Part shown: positions 1 through 11,500 of the stretch, one piece after another
Numbering within the stretch: position 1 is the first letter of the stretch
Layout of the letters: the number at the start of each line of letters is the position of its first letter
Origin: Micromonospora sp. C28SCA-DRY-2
GTDB taxonomy: Bacteria > Actinomycetota > Actinomycetes > Mycobacteriales > Micromonosporaceae
NCBI RefSeq assembly: GCF_030519475.1
Contig: NZ_JAUMKD010000001.1
Location: 1,717,449 to 1,781,448, forward strand
Reading direction: 5' to 3'
Length of the DNA stretch: 64,000 nt
Translations under genes and position numbers: made by a program
Notes under the pieces: generated by a model
Seen by the model: the letters and a program-made list of their open reading frames with translations, nothing else
Databases searched by the model: none
What the model was told of the DNA's origin: nothing

Positions 1-244
1 ACCGCTGCTCGTCGGTGTTGTCGCCACCCTCGACGTAGATCGCGTCCGCCGGGCAGGCCCAGGCGCACAGCTCGCACCCGATGCACTTCTCCAGCCCGTC
101 CGGGTGCCGGTTGAGGATGTGCCGCCCGTGGTAGCGCGGCGCCGAGACCGGCGGCTTGAACGGGTAGTCGGTGGTGACGACCTTCCTGAACATGTGCGAG
201 AAGGTGACCCCGAAGCCCTTGAACGTTCCGGTGATCGCGCCCAC
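1..244 (-). CDS. nuoI: NADH-quinone oxidoreductase subunit I (NuoI), 5' part only
   Basis: This is the N-terminal ~81 residues of the complex I subunit that carries two [4Fe-4S] clusters (N6a/N6b) between the peripheral arm and the membrane arm. The first ferredoxin motif is visible ([13 protein letters not shown], CxxCxxCxxxCP), followed by [11 protein letters not shown]. The GTG start at 244 lies one base beyond the nuoH stop, so the two are probably translationally coupled. The gene runs off the left edge of the window, so the second cluster motif and the C-terminus are not seen. It is the ninth gene of the nuo operon, and nuoJ-N presumably follow outside the window. Identification is secure from the motif and the position. 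Confidence 0.95.
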   Translation of the reverse strand, partial: MGAITGTFKGFGVTFSHMFRKVVTTDYPFKPPVSAPRYHGRHILNRHPDGLEKCIGCELCAWACPADAIYVEGGDNTDEQR

Positions 245-245
245 G

Positions 246-1598
246 TCACACCTCCCTGGAGTCCGGGCCGGCCGCGACGTTGGCCGGCTCCCGCTCGGCG
301 ACCACGCGCCTGGTGCGCGGGCTCGGTGGTACCTGCAGGTCCATCGGGGGCAGCGGGAAGCTGCCGTGCGGCCGGTTGTTGACCTGTTCCTGGAGCGTCG
401 GCTTCGGCTGCGGCTTGCGGCTCGGCCACAGCAGCGTGGCGACCAGCAGCACACCGGCCGGGATGCCGACCGCGATCAGCTTGCCCTGGGTGTCCCAGTC
501 CTCGATCGAGCGCAGCCCGGCGAGCACCAGGATCCAGACCAGGTTGATCGGCAGCAGCACCTTCCAGCCGAACCGCATGAACTGGTCGTAGCGCAGCCGG
601 GGCAGCGTGCCCCGCAGCCAGACGAAGACGAAGACCAGGGCGATCACCTTGCCGAAGAACCACAGCATCGGCCACCAACCGGAGTTGGCGCCCTCCCAGA
701 GGGTGATCGGCCACGGCGCCCGCCAGCCGCCGAGGAAGAGCGTGGTGGTGACCGCGGACATGGTCACCATCGAGACGTACTCGCTGAGCATGAAGAGCGC
801 GAACTTCAGCGAGCTGTACTCGGTCATGAAGCCGGCCACCAGCTCGGACTCGGCCTCGGGCAGGTCGAATGGCGCCCGGTTGGTCTCGCCGACGGTGGCG
901 ATGAAGAAGATGACGAAGCTCGGCAGCAGCAGGATCGCGTACCAGCCGGGCGCCGGCAGCTCGGTGCCGAAGACGGTCAGCCGGGTGGCGTCGCCCTGGG
1001 CGGCGACGATCCCGCTGGTCGACATCGTGCCGGCGGTCATGAACACCGCCACGATGCTCAGCCCCATGGCGACCTCGTACGAGATCATCTGGGCGCTGGA
1101 GCGCAGGCCGCCGAGCAGCGGGTAGGTCGAGCCGGAGGCCCAGCCGCCGAGCACGATGCCGTAGATGCCCATCGAGGAGCAGGCCAGCAGCACCAGCACC
1201 GCCACCGACACGTCGGTGACCTGCAACGGCGTCCAGTGGCCGAAGATGCTCACCATCGGGCCGAAGGGCACCACCGACAGCGCGGTGACCGCGCAGATCA
1301 CCGAGATGGTCGGCGCGAAGAAGTAGACGACCTTGTCGGCCGCCTTCGGCAGGATGTCCTCCTTGAAGGCCATCTTCAGGCCGTCGGCGAGGGTCTGCAG
1401 CAGACCGAACGGGCCGACCTGGTTGGGGCCGGGCCGCACCGCCATCCGGCCCACGACCCGCCGTTCGAACCAGACGCCGAGCAGCGTGGCGAGCACGGCG
1501 AAGACGAAGGCGAAGAGGACCTTGCCGAGGACGAGCCACCACGGGTCCCGGCCGAAGTCGGCCAGCGTCGGGTCCTGCGCCAGGTAGACCGCGTTCAC
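246..1598 (-). CDS. nuoH: NADH-quinone oxidoreductase subunit H (NuoH)
   Basis: Membrane subunit of complex I that forms much of the quinone-access chamber next to NuoB/NuoD. The 450-residue product has multiple hydrophobic segments. It also shows the conserved family stretches [20 protein letters not shown] near residue 60 and [20 protein letters not shown] in the second half. The ATG at 1598 overlaps the nuoG stop by 4 bases. It is longer than the E. coli protein (about 325 residues): the last ~60 residues form a hydrophilic Pro/Arg-rich tail ([21 protein letters not shown] and beyond), presumably cytoplasmic. Such tails occur in actinobacterial NuoH, and their role is not known to me. Confidence 0.97.
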   Translation of the reverse strand: MNAVYLAQDPTLADFGRDPWWLVLGKVLFAFVFAVLATLLGVWFERRVVGRMAVRPGPNQVGPFGLLQTLADGLKMAFKEDILPKAADKVVYFFAPTISVICAVTALSVVPFGPMVSIFGHWTPLQVTDVSVAVLVLLACSSMGIYGIVLGGWASGSTYPLLGGLRSSAQMISYEVAMGLSIVAVFMTAGTMSTSGIVAAQGDATRLTVFGTELPAPGWYAILLLPSFVIFFIATVGETNRAPFDLPEAESELVAGFMTEYSSLKFALFMLSEYVSMVTMSAVTTTLFLGGWRAPWPITLWEGANSGWWPMLWFFGKVIALVFVFVWLRGTLPRLRYDQFMRFGWKVLLPINLVWILVLAGLRSIEDWDTQGKLIAVGIPAGVLLVATLLWPSRKPQPKPTLQEQVNNRPHGSFPLPPMDLQVPPSPRTRRVVAEREPANVAAGPDSREV

Positions 1599-4077
1599 TG
1601 GATTGCACCCCCTGCGTTGAGGAGCGGGCCGGGGCGGCCGGCGGCGTCCGCGGCCACCGCCGCGGCCGAGATCCGGACCACCGTGCCGGAGCTGGCGCCG
1701 AGGCTGCGCCGGACGGTCGAACCGGGTGAGTTGGTGGGCAGCCAGACGACGCCGTCCGGCATCTCGGTGATCGCCGCCGGCAGGGTCACCGCCCCGCGGT
1801 CGGTGCCCACCGTCACCGGGTCGCCGTCGGCGACGCCGAGCGCCTCGGCGGTGCCCTTGCCCAGCCGGACCACCGGCGGGCGGGCGGTGCCGGCGAGGTG
1901 CTCGTCGCCGTCGGTGAGGCTGCCCAGGTCGATCAGCTGGTGCCAGGTCGCCAGCACGGCCTCGCCGGCGCCGGGCGTCGGCACCGCGGCCGGCTCCACC
2001 GCCGGGGCGGCCGGCCGCTCGAGCCGGGTCGGCGGCAGCCCGCCCAGCTCGCGCCGGACGCTGAGCACGTCACCGGTGCCCAGTCGCACGTCGAGCTGCG
2101 CGGCCAGCGCGTCCAGCACCCGGCCGTCGTTCATCGCGGCGGTCCGCAGCACCGCCTCGAAGGTGCGCAGCCGGCCCTCCCAGTCCAGGAAGCTGCCGGC
2201 CTTCTCGTCCACCGGGGCGACCGGGAAGACCACGTCCGCCCGCCGGGCCACCGCGCTGTTGCGCAGTTCCAGGCTGACCAGGAACGGCACCGTGTCCAGC
2301 GCCTGCTCGGCCAGTCGCGGGTCGGCCAGGTCGGCCGGGTCGACGCCGGCCACCACCAGCGCGCCGAGCTGGCCGGCGGCGGCCGCGGCGATGATGCCGT
2401 CGGTGTCCCGGCCGGCCTGGCTGGGGATCACCCCGGCCGCGATGTCCCACGCCTCGCCCAGCTCGGCCCGGGCGGCCGGCTCGGTGACCAGGCGGCCGCC
2501 GGGGAGCAGGTTGGGCAGGCAGCCCGCGTCGACCGCGCCGCGGTCACCCGCGCGCCGCGGCACCCAGGCCAGCCGCGCTCCGGTACGCCGGGCCACGTCG
2601 GCCGCCGCGGAGAGGCCGCCCGGCACCTCGGCGAGCCGCTCGCCGACGATCAGGATGGCGCCCTCGGCGCTCAGCGCCTCGGCGACCGTGGCGTGCTCGG
2701 CGAGGACGCTGGCCTCCTCGCCGGGCACCACCCGGGCCAGCTTGGCGCCGAGCTTCTCCAGGCCGCGCGTGGCGAACGGCGCGATCGCGTACACCGTCAG
2801 CTTCTTCTTCAGGTACGCCTTGCGCAGCCGCAGGAAGAGGATCGGGCACTCCTCCTCCGGCTCCAGGCCGACCAGCACCACGGCCGGCGCGTTCTCCACG
2901 TCGGCGTAGGTGACGTCGGTCCGCCCGGCGACCGAGCTGGCCAGGAACTCGGCCTCCTCGCGGGAGACCGGCCGGGCCCGGAAGTCGATGTCGTTGGTGT
3001 TCAGCGCGACCCGGGCGAACTTCGCGTACGCGTAGGCGTCCTCGACGGTCAGCCGGCCGCCGGTGAGCACCGCGGTGCCCTGACCGCCGTCCCGGGCGGC
3101 GCGCAGCCCCTCGGCGGCGACGGTGAGCGCCTCGCTCCAGGACGCCTCGCGCAGCTCACCGGTGCGCCCGTCGCGCACCAGCGGGGTGGTGAGCCGGTCG
3201 AAGGCGCGGGTGTACTGGAAGCCCCACCGGCCCTTGTCGCAGTTCCACTCCTCGTTCACCGCCGGGTCGTCGCCGGCCAGCCGGCGCAGCACCTTGCCCC
3301 GCCGCCAGTCGGTGCGCTGGGCGCAGCCGGCCGAGCAGTGCTCGCACACGCTCGGGCTGGAGACCAGGTCGAACGGGCGGGCCCGGAACCGGTACTGGGC
3401 GCCGGTCAGCGCGCCGACCGGGCAGATCTGCACGGTGTTGCCGGAGAAGTACGAGTTGAACGGCACGTCGCCGTCCCCGTCCTCCGCGCCGTACGCGTCG
3501 TCCCGGTAGATGTTGATCTCCTCGGCGGACGACCGGTTCATCAGGTCGATGAACTTGTCGCCGGCGATCTCCTCGGAGAACCGGGTGCACCGCTGGCAGA
3601 GCACGCAGCGCTCCCGGTCCAGCAGCACCTGGGTGCTGATCTCCAGCGGCTTCTCGTACTCCCGCTTGTGCTCGTGGAACCGGGAGTCGGTGCGGCCGGT
3701 GGACATCGCCTGGTTCTGCAGCGGGCACTCGCCGCCCTTGTCGCACATCGGGCAGTCGAGCGGGTGGTTGAGCAGCAGCAGCTCCATGACCCCCTCCTGC
3801 GCCTTCTTGGCGACCGGGGAGGTGAGCTGGGTGCGGACCACCATGCCGTCGGCGACGGTCTGGGTGCAGGAGGCGACCGGCTTGCGCTGGCCCTCCACCT
3901 CGACCAGGCACTGCCGGCACGCGCCGGCCGGGGCCAGCAGCGGGTGGTCGCAGAACCGGGGGATCTCGACCCCCATCTGCTCCGCGACGCGGATCAGCAG
4001 CGCGCCCTTGGGGGCGGTGACCTCGACCCCGTCGATGGTGAGCGTGACGGTCTCGGTCTGCTTGGCTACGTCGGTCA

Positions 4078-4078
<1 letters not shown>
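1595..4078 (-). CDS. nuoG: NADH-quinone oxidoreductase subunit G (NuoG)
   Basis: Large iron-sulfur subunit of complex I (827 residues) that relays electrons from NuoF/NuoE to NuoI. Visible ligand sets are a [2Fe-2S] ferredoxin domain (Cys43, 54, 57, 71), the HxxxCxxCxxxxxC set (His105, Cys109, 112, 118) and the CVLCQRC plus [11 protein letters not shown] clusters. There is also a CEHCSAGC...NCDKG set matching the extra N7 cluster, which only some bacteria keep. A molybdopterin-oxidoreductase-like domain without obvious catalytic function makes up the rest. The start overlaps the nuoF stop by one base (TAATG), and the end overlaps nuoH by 4 bases. Confidence 0.97.
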
Positions 4079-5390
<1,312 letters not shown>

Positions 5391-5394
<4 letters not shown>

Positions 5395-6500
5395 TTCTGA
5401 GCCTCCGCTTCCTTGAGGTTGCGCTCCTGCGCCCCGGCCTCGTCGCCGGCGGGCTTGCCGTCACCGGCGGGCGGGTTGGTCCCCGCGCCGGCTGCCTCGG
5501 CCTCCTGCGCGTCGCGCGGCGCCGGGGGCGCGGTGTCCACCGGGACCTTGGTGCCGGGGGCGTCCGGCACGGCGGTCGCCGCGTCCGGCTGCCGGGTCTC
5601 GGCCGCCCGCACCTCCGGCGACTTGTCGTCCGGTGCCTTGACGTCCCGGGCGGTGCTGCCGGTGGCCTGCTCCGGCCGGGCCGGCTCGCCGACGCCCGCG
5701 TTGCCGGCCGTACCGGTCGGGGCGGACGCGCCGTCGCCGCCCCGCGCCGGCACCGGGGCCGGCTTCTCGGTCTCGGCCTTGGCCTTGGCCTTCGCGGCCG
5801 CCGCGTCGGCCTCCGCCTTGCTCCGGATCGGCGTGTTCGGGTCGAAGCCCGGCACCGAGATGCCGTGCTCCTGCGCCAGCCGCAGGCCGCGCAGGGTCGG
5901 CTCGCCCGGTCCGCCGTCGGCGACCGCGCCCTCCCGCTCGTCGGCGAAGCCGGCGAGCTGGACGGCCATCTCCTTGAGCGTGCAGAGCCGGGCGCCCCGG
6001 GTCGGCATCGGCCGGCCACCGGCGCGCAGCTCGTCGACCACCCCGACGGCCGCCTGCGGGTCCACGTTGTCGAAGAAGTCGTAGTTGACGGTCATCACCG
6101 GGCCGTAGTCGCAGGCCGCCAGGCACTCGGCGTGCTCCAGGGTGATCTTCCCGTCGGCGGTGGTCTCGTCGTGCCCGACGCCGAGGTGCTCGGCCAGCGT
6201 GTCGTAGACCTCCTGGCCGCCGAGCACGTTGCACATCGTGTTGGTGCAGACGCTCACCAGGTAGTCGCCGGTCGGCCGGCGCTTGTACATGGTGTAGAAG
6301 GTGGCCACCGCGCCGACCTGGGCCTTGTTCAGCCCGAGCACCTCGGCGCAGAACTCGACGCCGGCCGGGGAGACGTAACCCTCCTCGGACTGCACCAGGT
6401 GCAGCAGCGGCAGCAGCGCCGAGCGGGACCGGTCCGCCGGGTAGCGGGCGATGATCTCCCGGGCCCGCGCCCGGGTCTCTTCGGTGAAAGTCGTCGTCAT
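5391..6500 (-). CDS. nuoE: NADH-quinone oxidoreductase subunit E (NuoE) with long low-complexity C-terminal extension
   Basis: Thioredoxin-fold [2Fe-2S] (N1a) subunit that pairs with NuoF. The N-terminal ~190 residues are standard, with the cluster ligands in [14 protein letters not shown] and [13 protein letters not shown]. The protein then continues to 369 residues, well beyond the 160-250 typical of the family. From about residue 215 it is an Ala/Pro/Asp/Lys-rich tail with no predicted fold ([20 protein letters not shown] and onward). The frame stays open and overlaps nuoF by 4 bases, so the tail is translated with the operon rather than being a frameshift artefact. The function of the tail is unknown. 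Confidence 0.95.
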
Positions 6501-7822
6501 CGGTCACAACCACCCATCACGGGGTCCAGCGAGGCGCCGCCGGCGATCACGTCGGCGATCAGGCCGCCCTCGGCCATCGCCGGGAGGGCCTGGAGGTTGA
6601 CGAAGCTCGGCTCCCGGTAGTGCACCCGGTAGGGCCGGGTGCCACCGTCGGAGACCGCGTGCACGCCCAGCTCGCCACGGGGCGACTCGATGCCCACGTA
6701 GACCTGGCCCGGCGGCACCCGGAAACCCTCGGTGACGAGCTTGAAGTGGTGGATCAGCGACTCCATCGACTGACCCATGATCTTCGCGACGTGCTCCAGC
6801 GAGTTGCCCATGCCGTCGACGCCGATGGCCAGCTGGGCCGGCCAGGCGATCTTCTTGTCGGCGACCATCACCGGGCCCGGCTTGAGCCGGTCCAGCGCCT
6901 GCTCGACCAGCTTGAGCGACTCGCGGATCTCGGCCAGCCGGACCAGGTAGCGGCCCCACACGTCGCCGTCGGTGTGCGTCGGGACGTCGAACTCGTACGT
7001 CTCGTAGCCGCAGTACGGCATGGTCTTGCGCAGGTCCCAGGCCAGCCCGGCGGAGCGCAGCACCGGCCCGGTCACGCCGAGCGCGACGCAGCCGGTCACG
7101 TCGAGCACCGCCACGTTCTTGGTCCGCTCGATCCAGATCGGCTGGCCGGAGAGGAGGTTCTCGTACTCCTTGAGCTTCTTCGGCATCAGCTTCAGGAACT
7201 CGCGGATCTTGACGATGGCCTCGTCCGGCACGTCCTGGGCCACGCCGCCCGGCCGGACGTACGCGTGGTTCATCCGCAGGCCGGTGATCATCTCGAAGAT
7301 CTCGAGGATGTACTCCCGCTCCCGGAAGCCGTACAACATCATGTTGATGGCGCCCAGCTCCATGCCGGTGGTGGCCAGCCAGACCAGGTGCGAGGAGATC
7401 CGGTTCAGCTCCATCATCAGCACCCGGATGGTGGTCGCCCGCTCGGTGACCTGGTCGGAGATGCCGAGCAGCTTCTCCACCGCCAGCGCGTACGCCGTCT
7501 CGTTGAAGATCGGCGAGAGGTAGTCCATCCGGGTCACGAAGGTGCTGCCCTGGACCCAGTTGCGGTACTCGAGGTTCTTCTCGATGCCGGTGTGCAGGTA
7601 GCCGACGACCGAGCGGGCCTCGCGGACCGTCTCACCCTCGAGTTCGAGGATCAGCCGGAGCACACCGTGCGTGGACGGGTGCTGCGGACCCATGTTGACG
7701 ACGATCCGCTCGTCGTTGATCGGGTCGGTGCCGGAGACCACGTTGTCCCAGTCCCCACCGGTGACGGTGAAGACCTTGCCCTCGGCGGTCTCCCGCTCGG
7801 TCGCGTAGTTGGACGTGCTCAT
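6497..7822 (-). CDS. nuoD: NADH-quinone oxidoreductase subunit D (NuoD)
   Basis: The 49-kDa-type subunit of complex I, which with NuoB forms the quinone-reduction site. I place the start at the ATG at 7822 ([15 protein letters not shown]), which overlaps the nuoC stop by 4 bases; the frame is open further upstream but that part is nuoC read in another frame. The 441-residue product carries the signature [15 protein letters not shown] near the N-terminus and [13 protein letters not shown]. Its C-terminus ends with DPVMGGCDR, the usual subunit D ending. Both ends overlap neighbours (ATGA), indicating tight translational coupling. Confidence 0.97.
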   Translation of the reverse strand: MSTSNYATERETAEGKVFTVTGGDWDNVVSGTDPINDERIVVNMGPQHPSTHGVLRLILELEGETVREARSVVGYLHTGIEKNLEYRNWVQGSTFVTRMDYLSPIFNETAYALAVEKLLGISDQVTERATTIRVLMMELNRISSHLVWLATTGMELGAINMMLYGFREREYILEIFEMITGLRMNHAYVRPGGVAQDVPDEAIVKIREFLKLMPKKLKEYENLLSGQPIWIERTKNVAVLDVTGCVALGVTGPVLRSAGLAWDLRKTMPYCGYETYEFDVPTHTDGDVWGRYLVRLAEIRESLKLVEQALDRLKPGPVMVADKKIAWPAQLAIGVDGMGNSLEHVAKIMGQSMESLIHHFKLVTEGFRVPPGQVYVGIESPRGELGVHAVSDGGTRPYRVHYREPSFVNLQALPAMAEGGLIADVIAGGASLDPVMGGCDR

Positions 7823-8556
7823 TGGTACGACCTCCTCCGGTCCGGCGGCGGGATCTCGGCGCCCTTGTACTCCACCGGCACGCCGCCGAGCGGATAGTCC
7901 TTGCGCTGCGGGTGCCCCTCCCAGTCGTCCGGCATCAGGATCCGGGTCAGGTTGGGGTGGCCGTCGAAGACGATGCCGAACATGTCGTACGCCTCGCGCT
8001 CCTGCCAGTCGGCCGTCGGGTAGACCGACGTGACGCTGGGCAGGTGCGGGTCCTCGGCGGAGACCGCGGCCTCCAGCCGCACCGTGCGGCGGTAGGTCAT
8101 CGAGGTGAGCTGGTAGACGACGTGCAGCCGGCGGGCGTCGGCGCCCAGGTAGTCCACCCCGGACACCGACGAGCAGAGCTCGAAGCGCAGCGCCAGGTCG
8201 TCGCGCATCACCTGGCAGACCTCGGCGATCCGCTCGGGGCGTACGTGCAGGGTCAGCTCGCCCCGGTCGACCACGACCTTCTCGATCGCGTCGGCGAAGG
8301 CCGGATACGCCTCCTCCAGCGCGTCGCGCACCTCGTCGAAGTAGCCGCCGTACGGCCGGGGCGAGTCCTCGATCGCGCGGCGCGGGCGGACCAGGCCGCC
8401 GAAGCCGGAGACGTCGCCGGTGCCCTGGTTGCCGAACATGCCGCGGCCGGCCGGGCTGGCCGGCGGGTACTCGGCGGGTGCGGTGCTGCTGGCGCCGGCC
8501 GGCGTGGTCGGCACCGGTACGCCGCCGCCGTCGATCCGGTCGTTGGGTGCGGTCAC
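7819..8556 (-). CDS. nuoC: NADH-quinone oxidoreductase subunit C (NuoC)
   Basis: The 30-kDa-type peripheral-arm subunit of complex I. The GTG start at 8556 ([11 protein letters not shown]) overlaps the nuoB stop as GTGA; an upstream in-frame start lies inside nuoB and is not needed. The product is 245 residues. The first ~60 form an actinobacterial N-terminal extension (Pro/Gly/Ala-rich, then [20 protein letters not shown]). The conserved subunit C core follows, ending with [20 protein letters not shown] and the [11 protein letters not shown] segment. Confidence 0.96.
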   Translation of the reverse strand: MTAPNDRIDGGGVPVPTTPAGASSTAPAEYPPASPAGRGMFGNQGTGDVSGFGGLVRPRRAIEDSPRPYGGYFDEVRDALEEAYPAFADAIEKVVVDRGELTLHVRPERIAEVCQVMRDDLALRFELCSSVSGVDYLGADARRLHVVYQLTSMTYRRTVRLEAAVSAEDPHLPSVTSVYPTADWQEREAYDMFGIVFDGHPNLTRILMPDDWEGHPQRKDYPLGGVPVEYKGAEIPPPDRRRSYQ

Positions 8557-9233
8557 TTCTGGACACCCCCGTGCTGGTGCAGGTGGTTCTGGGCCTTCAT
8601 CCAGTTCTCGATCCGCAGCTGCTCCTCGCGGCCCTCGCGGACGGCCTGCGTCCACTCGGCCCGCCGGGCCTTGTCGCTGCGGTACGACGAGGGCATCGCG
8701 CCGTACGGGACGACCGGGACGTCACCGCGGGCCTTGCGCGCCTCGAGCATCTTGCGGCCGTTCGGGCCGAGCGGCTCGTACATGATCTTCTCGCGCAGCT
8801 TGAGCACCGCGTCGATGAGCATCTCGGGCCGGGGCGGGCAGCCGGGGAGGTACATGTCGACCGGGACGATGTGGTCGACGCCCTGCACGATGGCGTAGTT
8901 GTTGAACATGCCGCCGCTGCTGGCGCAGACGCCCATCGAGATGACCCAGCGGGGCTCGGCCATCTGGTCGTAGATCTGGCGCAGCACCGGGGCCATCTTC
9001 TGGCTCAGCCGGCCGGCCACGATCATCAGGTCGGCCTGCCGGGGCGAGGCGCGGAAGACCTCCATGCCCCAGCGGCCCATGTCGTAGTGCGGGCCGCCGG
9101 CGGCCATCATCTCGATCGCGCAGCACGCCAGGCCGAAGGTGGCACCCCAGACCGACGACTTCCGCGACCAGTTGACCAGCTTCTCCACCGAGGTGAGCAG
9201 GACACCGGCGGGGAGCTTCTCCTCGATACCCAT
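8553..9233 (-). CDS. nuoB: NADH-quinone oxidoreductase subunit B (NuoB)
   Basis: PSST-type subunit holding cluster N2, the last iron-sulfur cluster before the quinone. The start at ATG 9233 ([10 protein letters not shown]) is the usual family start; the frame stays open upstream only through nuoA. N2 ligands are visible in [25 protein letters not shown] and LPGCPPRPE. The 226-residue length includes a short basic actinobacterial C-terminal tail ([16 protein letters not shown]). It follows nuoA after 14 bases, with an AGGAACCTC-like Shine-Dalgarno (SD) region, and overlaps nuoC by 4 bases. Confidence 0.97.
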   Translation of the reverse strand: MGIEEKLPAGVLLTSVEKLVNWSRKSSVWGATFGLACCAIEMMAAGGPHYDMGRWGMEVFRASPRQADLMIVAGRLSQKMAPVLRQIYDQMAEPRWVISMGVCASSGGMFNNYAIVQGVDHIVPVDMYLPGCPPRPEMLIDAVLKLREKIMYEPLGPNGRKMLEARKARGDVPVVPYGAMPSSYRSDKARRAEWTQAVREGREEQLRIENWMKAQNHLHQHGGVQK

Positions 9234-9247
9234 CTGAGGTTCCTCCC

Positions 9248-9613
9248 TCAGTCCCAGTCCAGGCCGCCGCGCCGCCACACGTAGGCGTACGCGACGAAGA
9301 CCGCGACGATGAACAGGACCATCTCCACGAAGCCGAAGATCGGCAGGGCGTCGAACGAGACCGCCCAGGGGTAGAGGAAGATGATCTCGATGTCGAAGAC
9401 GATGAAGAGCATCGCCGTCAGGTAGAACTTGATCGGGAACCGCCCGCCGCCGACCGGCTGGGGGCTGGGCTCGATGCCGCACTCGTACGCCTCGAGCTTG
9501 GCCTTGTTGTAGCGCCGGGGGCCGGCGAAGCGGGCGGCCGCCACGGAGAACAGCGCGAACGCCGCGGCGATGGCGAACAGCCCGATGATCGGTGCGTAAG
9601 GCGAGAGCGTCAT
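9248..9613 (-). CDS. nuoA: NADH-quinone oxidoreductase subunit A (NuoA), first gene of the nuo operon
   Basis: Small membrane subunit of complex I, 121 residues with three predicted transmembrane helices. The helices are near residues 7-27, 64-84 and 90-110. The conserved YECGIEP loop is at about 43-49 and [13 protein letters not shown] follows. The ATG at 9613 has a good SD (AGGAGA, 6 bases upstream). The 138-base gap to the upstream minus-strand gene contains an A/T-rich patch that is unusual for this genome and probably belongs to the operon promoter or operator. Confidence 0.97.
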   Translation of the reverse strand: MTLSPYAPIIGLFAIAAAFALFSVAAARFAGPRRYNKAKLEAYECGIEPSPQPVGGGRFPIKFYLTAMLFIVFDIEIIFLYPWAVSFDALPIFGFVEMVLFIVAVFVAYAYVWRRGGLDWD

Positions 9614-9649
9614 CGTTATCTCCTGCTCGTCCTTCCCTGCCCTCGGTGC

Positions 9650-9663
9650 TTGACAAAAATCAC
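9650..9663. promoter_or_regulatory. Candidate CRP/FNR-like dyad upstream of nuoA
   Basis: TTGAC-AAAA-ATCAC is an imperfect dyad matching 8 of 10 arm positions of the FNR-type consensus TTGAT-N4-ATCAA. It lies 37-50 bases upstream of the nuoA start, in the only A/T-rich patch of the intergenic space. The adjacent TATTCACG is also reminiscent of a single Rex half-site. No regulator gene is adjacent, so this is motif resemblance only. Confidence 0.3.
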
Positions 9664-9751
9664 ACTATTCACGTCCCGTCCGGCGACCTGCGCCGGGGGG
9701 CCGATCTCTGGGTGCCGGACCGGCGATCGTCACCGACCGTGGATCCGGCGG

Positions 9752-11029
9752 TCACACGGCGGGTGCCACCTTCGTCATCGCGTTGATGACCCGGTCCATC
9801 GCGTCCCCGCCGCGCGGGTCGGTCAGGTTGGCCAGCAGCTTGAGGACGAAGCGCATCAGCATCGGGTGCGGCATGCCGTGCTTGGTGGCCATCCGCATGA
9901 TCTCCGGACGGCCGATCAGCTTCACGAAGATGCCGCCGAGCCGGTAGTAGCCGCCGAACCGCGCCTTGAGTTCGGTCGGGTACGCGTTCAGCGCCCGCTC
10001 CCGCTCGGCGCCCGCCGGCCGGGCCAGGGCCTGCACCGCGATCTCCGCGGCCAGCTCGCCGGACTCCATCGCGTACGCGATGCCCTCGCCGTTGAACGGG
10101 TTGACCATGCCGCCGGAGTCGCCGACCAGCATCACCCCGCGGGTGTAGTGCGGCACCCGGTTGAAGCCCATCGGCAGCGCCGCGCCGAGGATCGGACCCT
10201 CCGCCTTGGACTCGTCGGTCATGCCCCAGTCGGCCGGCGTGTTGGCCAGCCAGTCGGTCAGCAGCCGCCGGTAGTTGGTCTTGCCGAAGGCGGACGAGGA
10301 GTTGAGCACGCCGAGGCCGACGTTGACCCGGCCGTCGCCGAGGCCGAAGATCCAGCCGTAGCCCGGCAGCAGGTTGTCGCCGCTGTCCTTGCTGCGCAGC
10401 TCCAGCCAGGACTCCAGGTAGTTGTCGTCGTGCTTGGCCGGGCAGCGGTAGTAGCGGCGCACCGCCACCCCGATCGGCCGGTCCTCCCGCTTGGCCAGCC
10501 CGAGGGCGAGCGGGAACCGGCCGGAGACGCCGTCGGCCGCGACCACCAGCGGCGCGTGGAACGTCTCGGGGGCCTTGTCCGGGCCCACCTCCGCCTCGAC
10601 GCCGATCACCCGGCCGTCCGGGTCGAGCACCGGGCCGGTGACGTTCACGCTGGTGCGCAGCTTCGCGCCGGCGGCGACCGCCCGCTGGGCGAGCAGGTCG
10701 TCGAAGTCGAGCCGGGTGCGCACCAGCCCGTAGTTGGGGAAGCTCGCCAGGTCGGGCCAGTCCAGCTCCAGCCGGACCCCGCCACCGATCACCCGCAGCC
10801 CCCGGTTGTGCAGCCAGCCGGCCTCTTCCGAGGTGTCCACACCCATCCGGACCAACTGCCGCACCGCGCGCGGGGTCAACCCGTCCCCGCAGACCTTCTC
10901 CCGGGGGAACTCGGTCTTCTCCAGCAGCAGCACCCGTACGCCGTGCCGAGCCAGGTGGTACGCGGTCGCCGACCCACCGGGACCGGCGCCCACGACGATG
11001 ACGTCGGCGTCGTGCTCCACCGCGGTCAT
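9752..11029 (-). CDS. menJ: Geranylgeranyl-reductase-family flavoprotein, probable menaquinone reductase MenJ
   Basis: FAD-dependent oxidoreductase that, in mycobacterial MenJ, saturates the beta-isoprene unit of menaquinone. The N-terminal FAD Rossmann motif is VIVVGAGPGGSATAYHLA. It is followed by CGDGLTPRAV, and by a second FAD motif VGDSGGMVNPFNGEGIAYAM near residue 295. I chose ATG 11029 (MTAVEHDADV) because GGGAGGAGG sits about 6 bases upstream; an upstream in-frame ATG would place that SD inside the gene. Length is 425 residues. The position between nuo and menG fits a menaquinone role. Archaeal-type geranylgeranyl reductase is the alternative reading, so the symbol is inferred from context. 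Confidence 0.8.
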   Translation of the reverse strand: MTAVEHDADVIVVGAGPGGSATAYHLARHGVRVLLLEKTEFPREKVCGDGLTPRAVRQLVRMGVDTSEEAGWLHNRGLRVIGGGVRLELDWPDLASFPNYGLVRTRLDFDDLLAQRAVAAGAKLRTSVNVTGPVLDPDGRVIGVEAEVGPDKAPETFHAPLVVAADGVSGRFPLALGLAKREDRPIGVAVRRYYRCPAKHDDNYLESWLELRSKDSGDNLLPGYGWIFGLGDGRVNVGLGVLNSSSAFGKTNYRRLLTDWLANTPADWGMTDESKAEGPILGAALPMGFNRVPHYTRGVMLVGDSGGMVNPFNGEGIAYAMESGELAAEIAVQALARPAGAERERALNAYPTELKARFGGYYRLGGIFVKLIGRPEIMRMATKHGMPHPMLMRFVLKLLANLTDPRGGDAMDRVINAMTKVAPAV

Positions 11030-11199
11030 CCGCGCCTCCTCCCGCATGCTCGTGAATTCCTTCACAAGCCAGTCGGGAGCGAGTCTATGACCGGGGTAAC
11101 ACCGACGCCCGCTGAGGGGTACCTAACTTGCCGGAAACCCGGTTGACAGGCGTTCACCAGGGGCGGAGCGCCCGCCGATCCGCGCTCGGCGGGGCGTTG

Positions 11200-11427
11200 T
11201 CAGCGCCGGGCGGGGCTGGCCGGATCCAGGCCGGCGTCGTGCCGGATGGTCTCCGGCAGGTGTTCGCGCAACGCGCCACCGGCGGCGCGGTCGAGCGCGG
11301 CCAGCACCTCGGCCACCACCTGGCGGACGTCGGCGGGATCGGCGCCGGCCAGCGCCTTGAGCTGGGCGATCAGTTCGGCCGCGTCCTCGTCGGTGGCCGC
11401 CACCTCGTCCGGCCGCTCGGGTCTCAT
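11200..11427 (-). CDS. Small hypothetical protein
   Basis: A 75-residue, mostly helical, acidic/Ala-rich product (MRPERPDEVAATDEDAAELI at the N-terminus, ending in GLDPASPARR). It has no membrane segment, cysteine pair or family motif that I recognise. The ATG at 11427 lacks a strong SD; an in-frame TTG 21 bases upstream is possible. Third-position GC is very high, which supports coding on this strand. It sits between menJ and menG in the same orientation with about 170-base gaps, so it may be its own transcription unit. Confidence 0.5.
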   Translation of the reverse strand: MRPERPDEVAATDEDAAELIAQLKALAGADPADVRQVVAEVLAALDRAAGGALREHLPETIRHDAGLDPASPARR

Positions 11428-11500
11428 GCCGCCGAGCGTACGTAACAAAATGGACTAAAGACGGATATTCACGAAATCAACCGACTGGGCGGACCGCCCG

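Noticed and set aside
171..2909. Very long plus-strand open frame (912 codons) opposite nuoH/nuoG
   Set aside because: It is a shadow of high-GC codon bias on the other strand; its translation is Arg/Gly/His/Gln-rich with no motif, while the minus strand encodes intact complex I subunits.
6497..8566. Extended NuoD (689 codons)
   Set aside because: The first ~248 codons are nuoC in another frame; the ATG at 7822 with an ATGA overlap gives the normal NuoD.
9650..9678. Plus-strand sigma70-type promoter (TTGACA at 9650)
   Set aside because: No -10 element at 16-18 bases, and it would point antisense into the menJ 3' end; the A/T patch is better explained as a regulatory site for nuoA.
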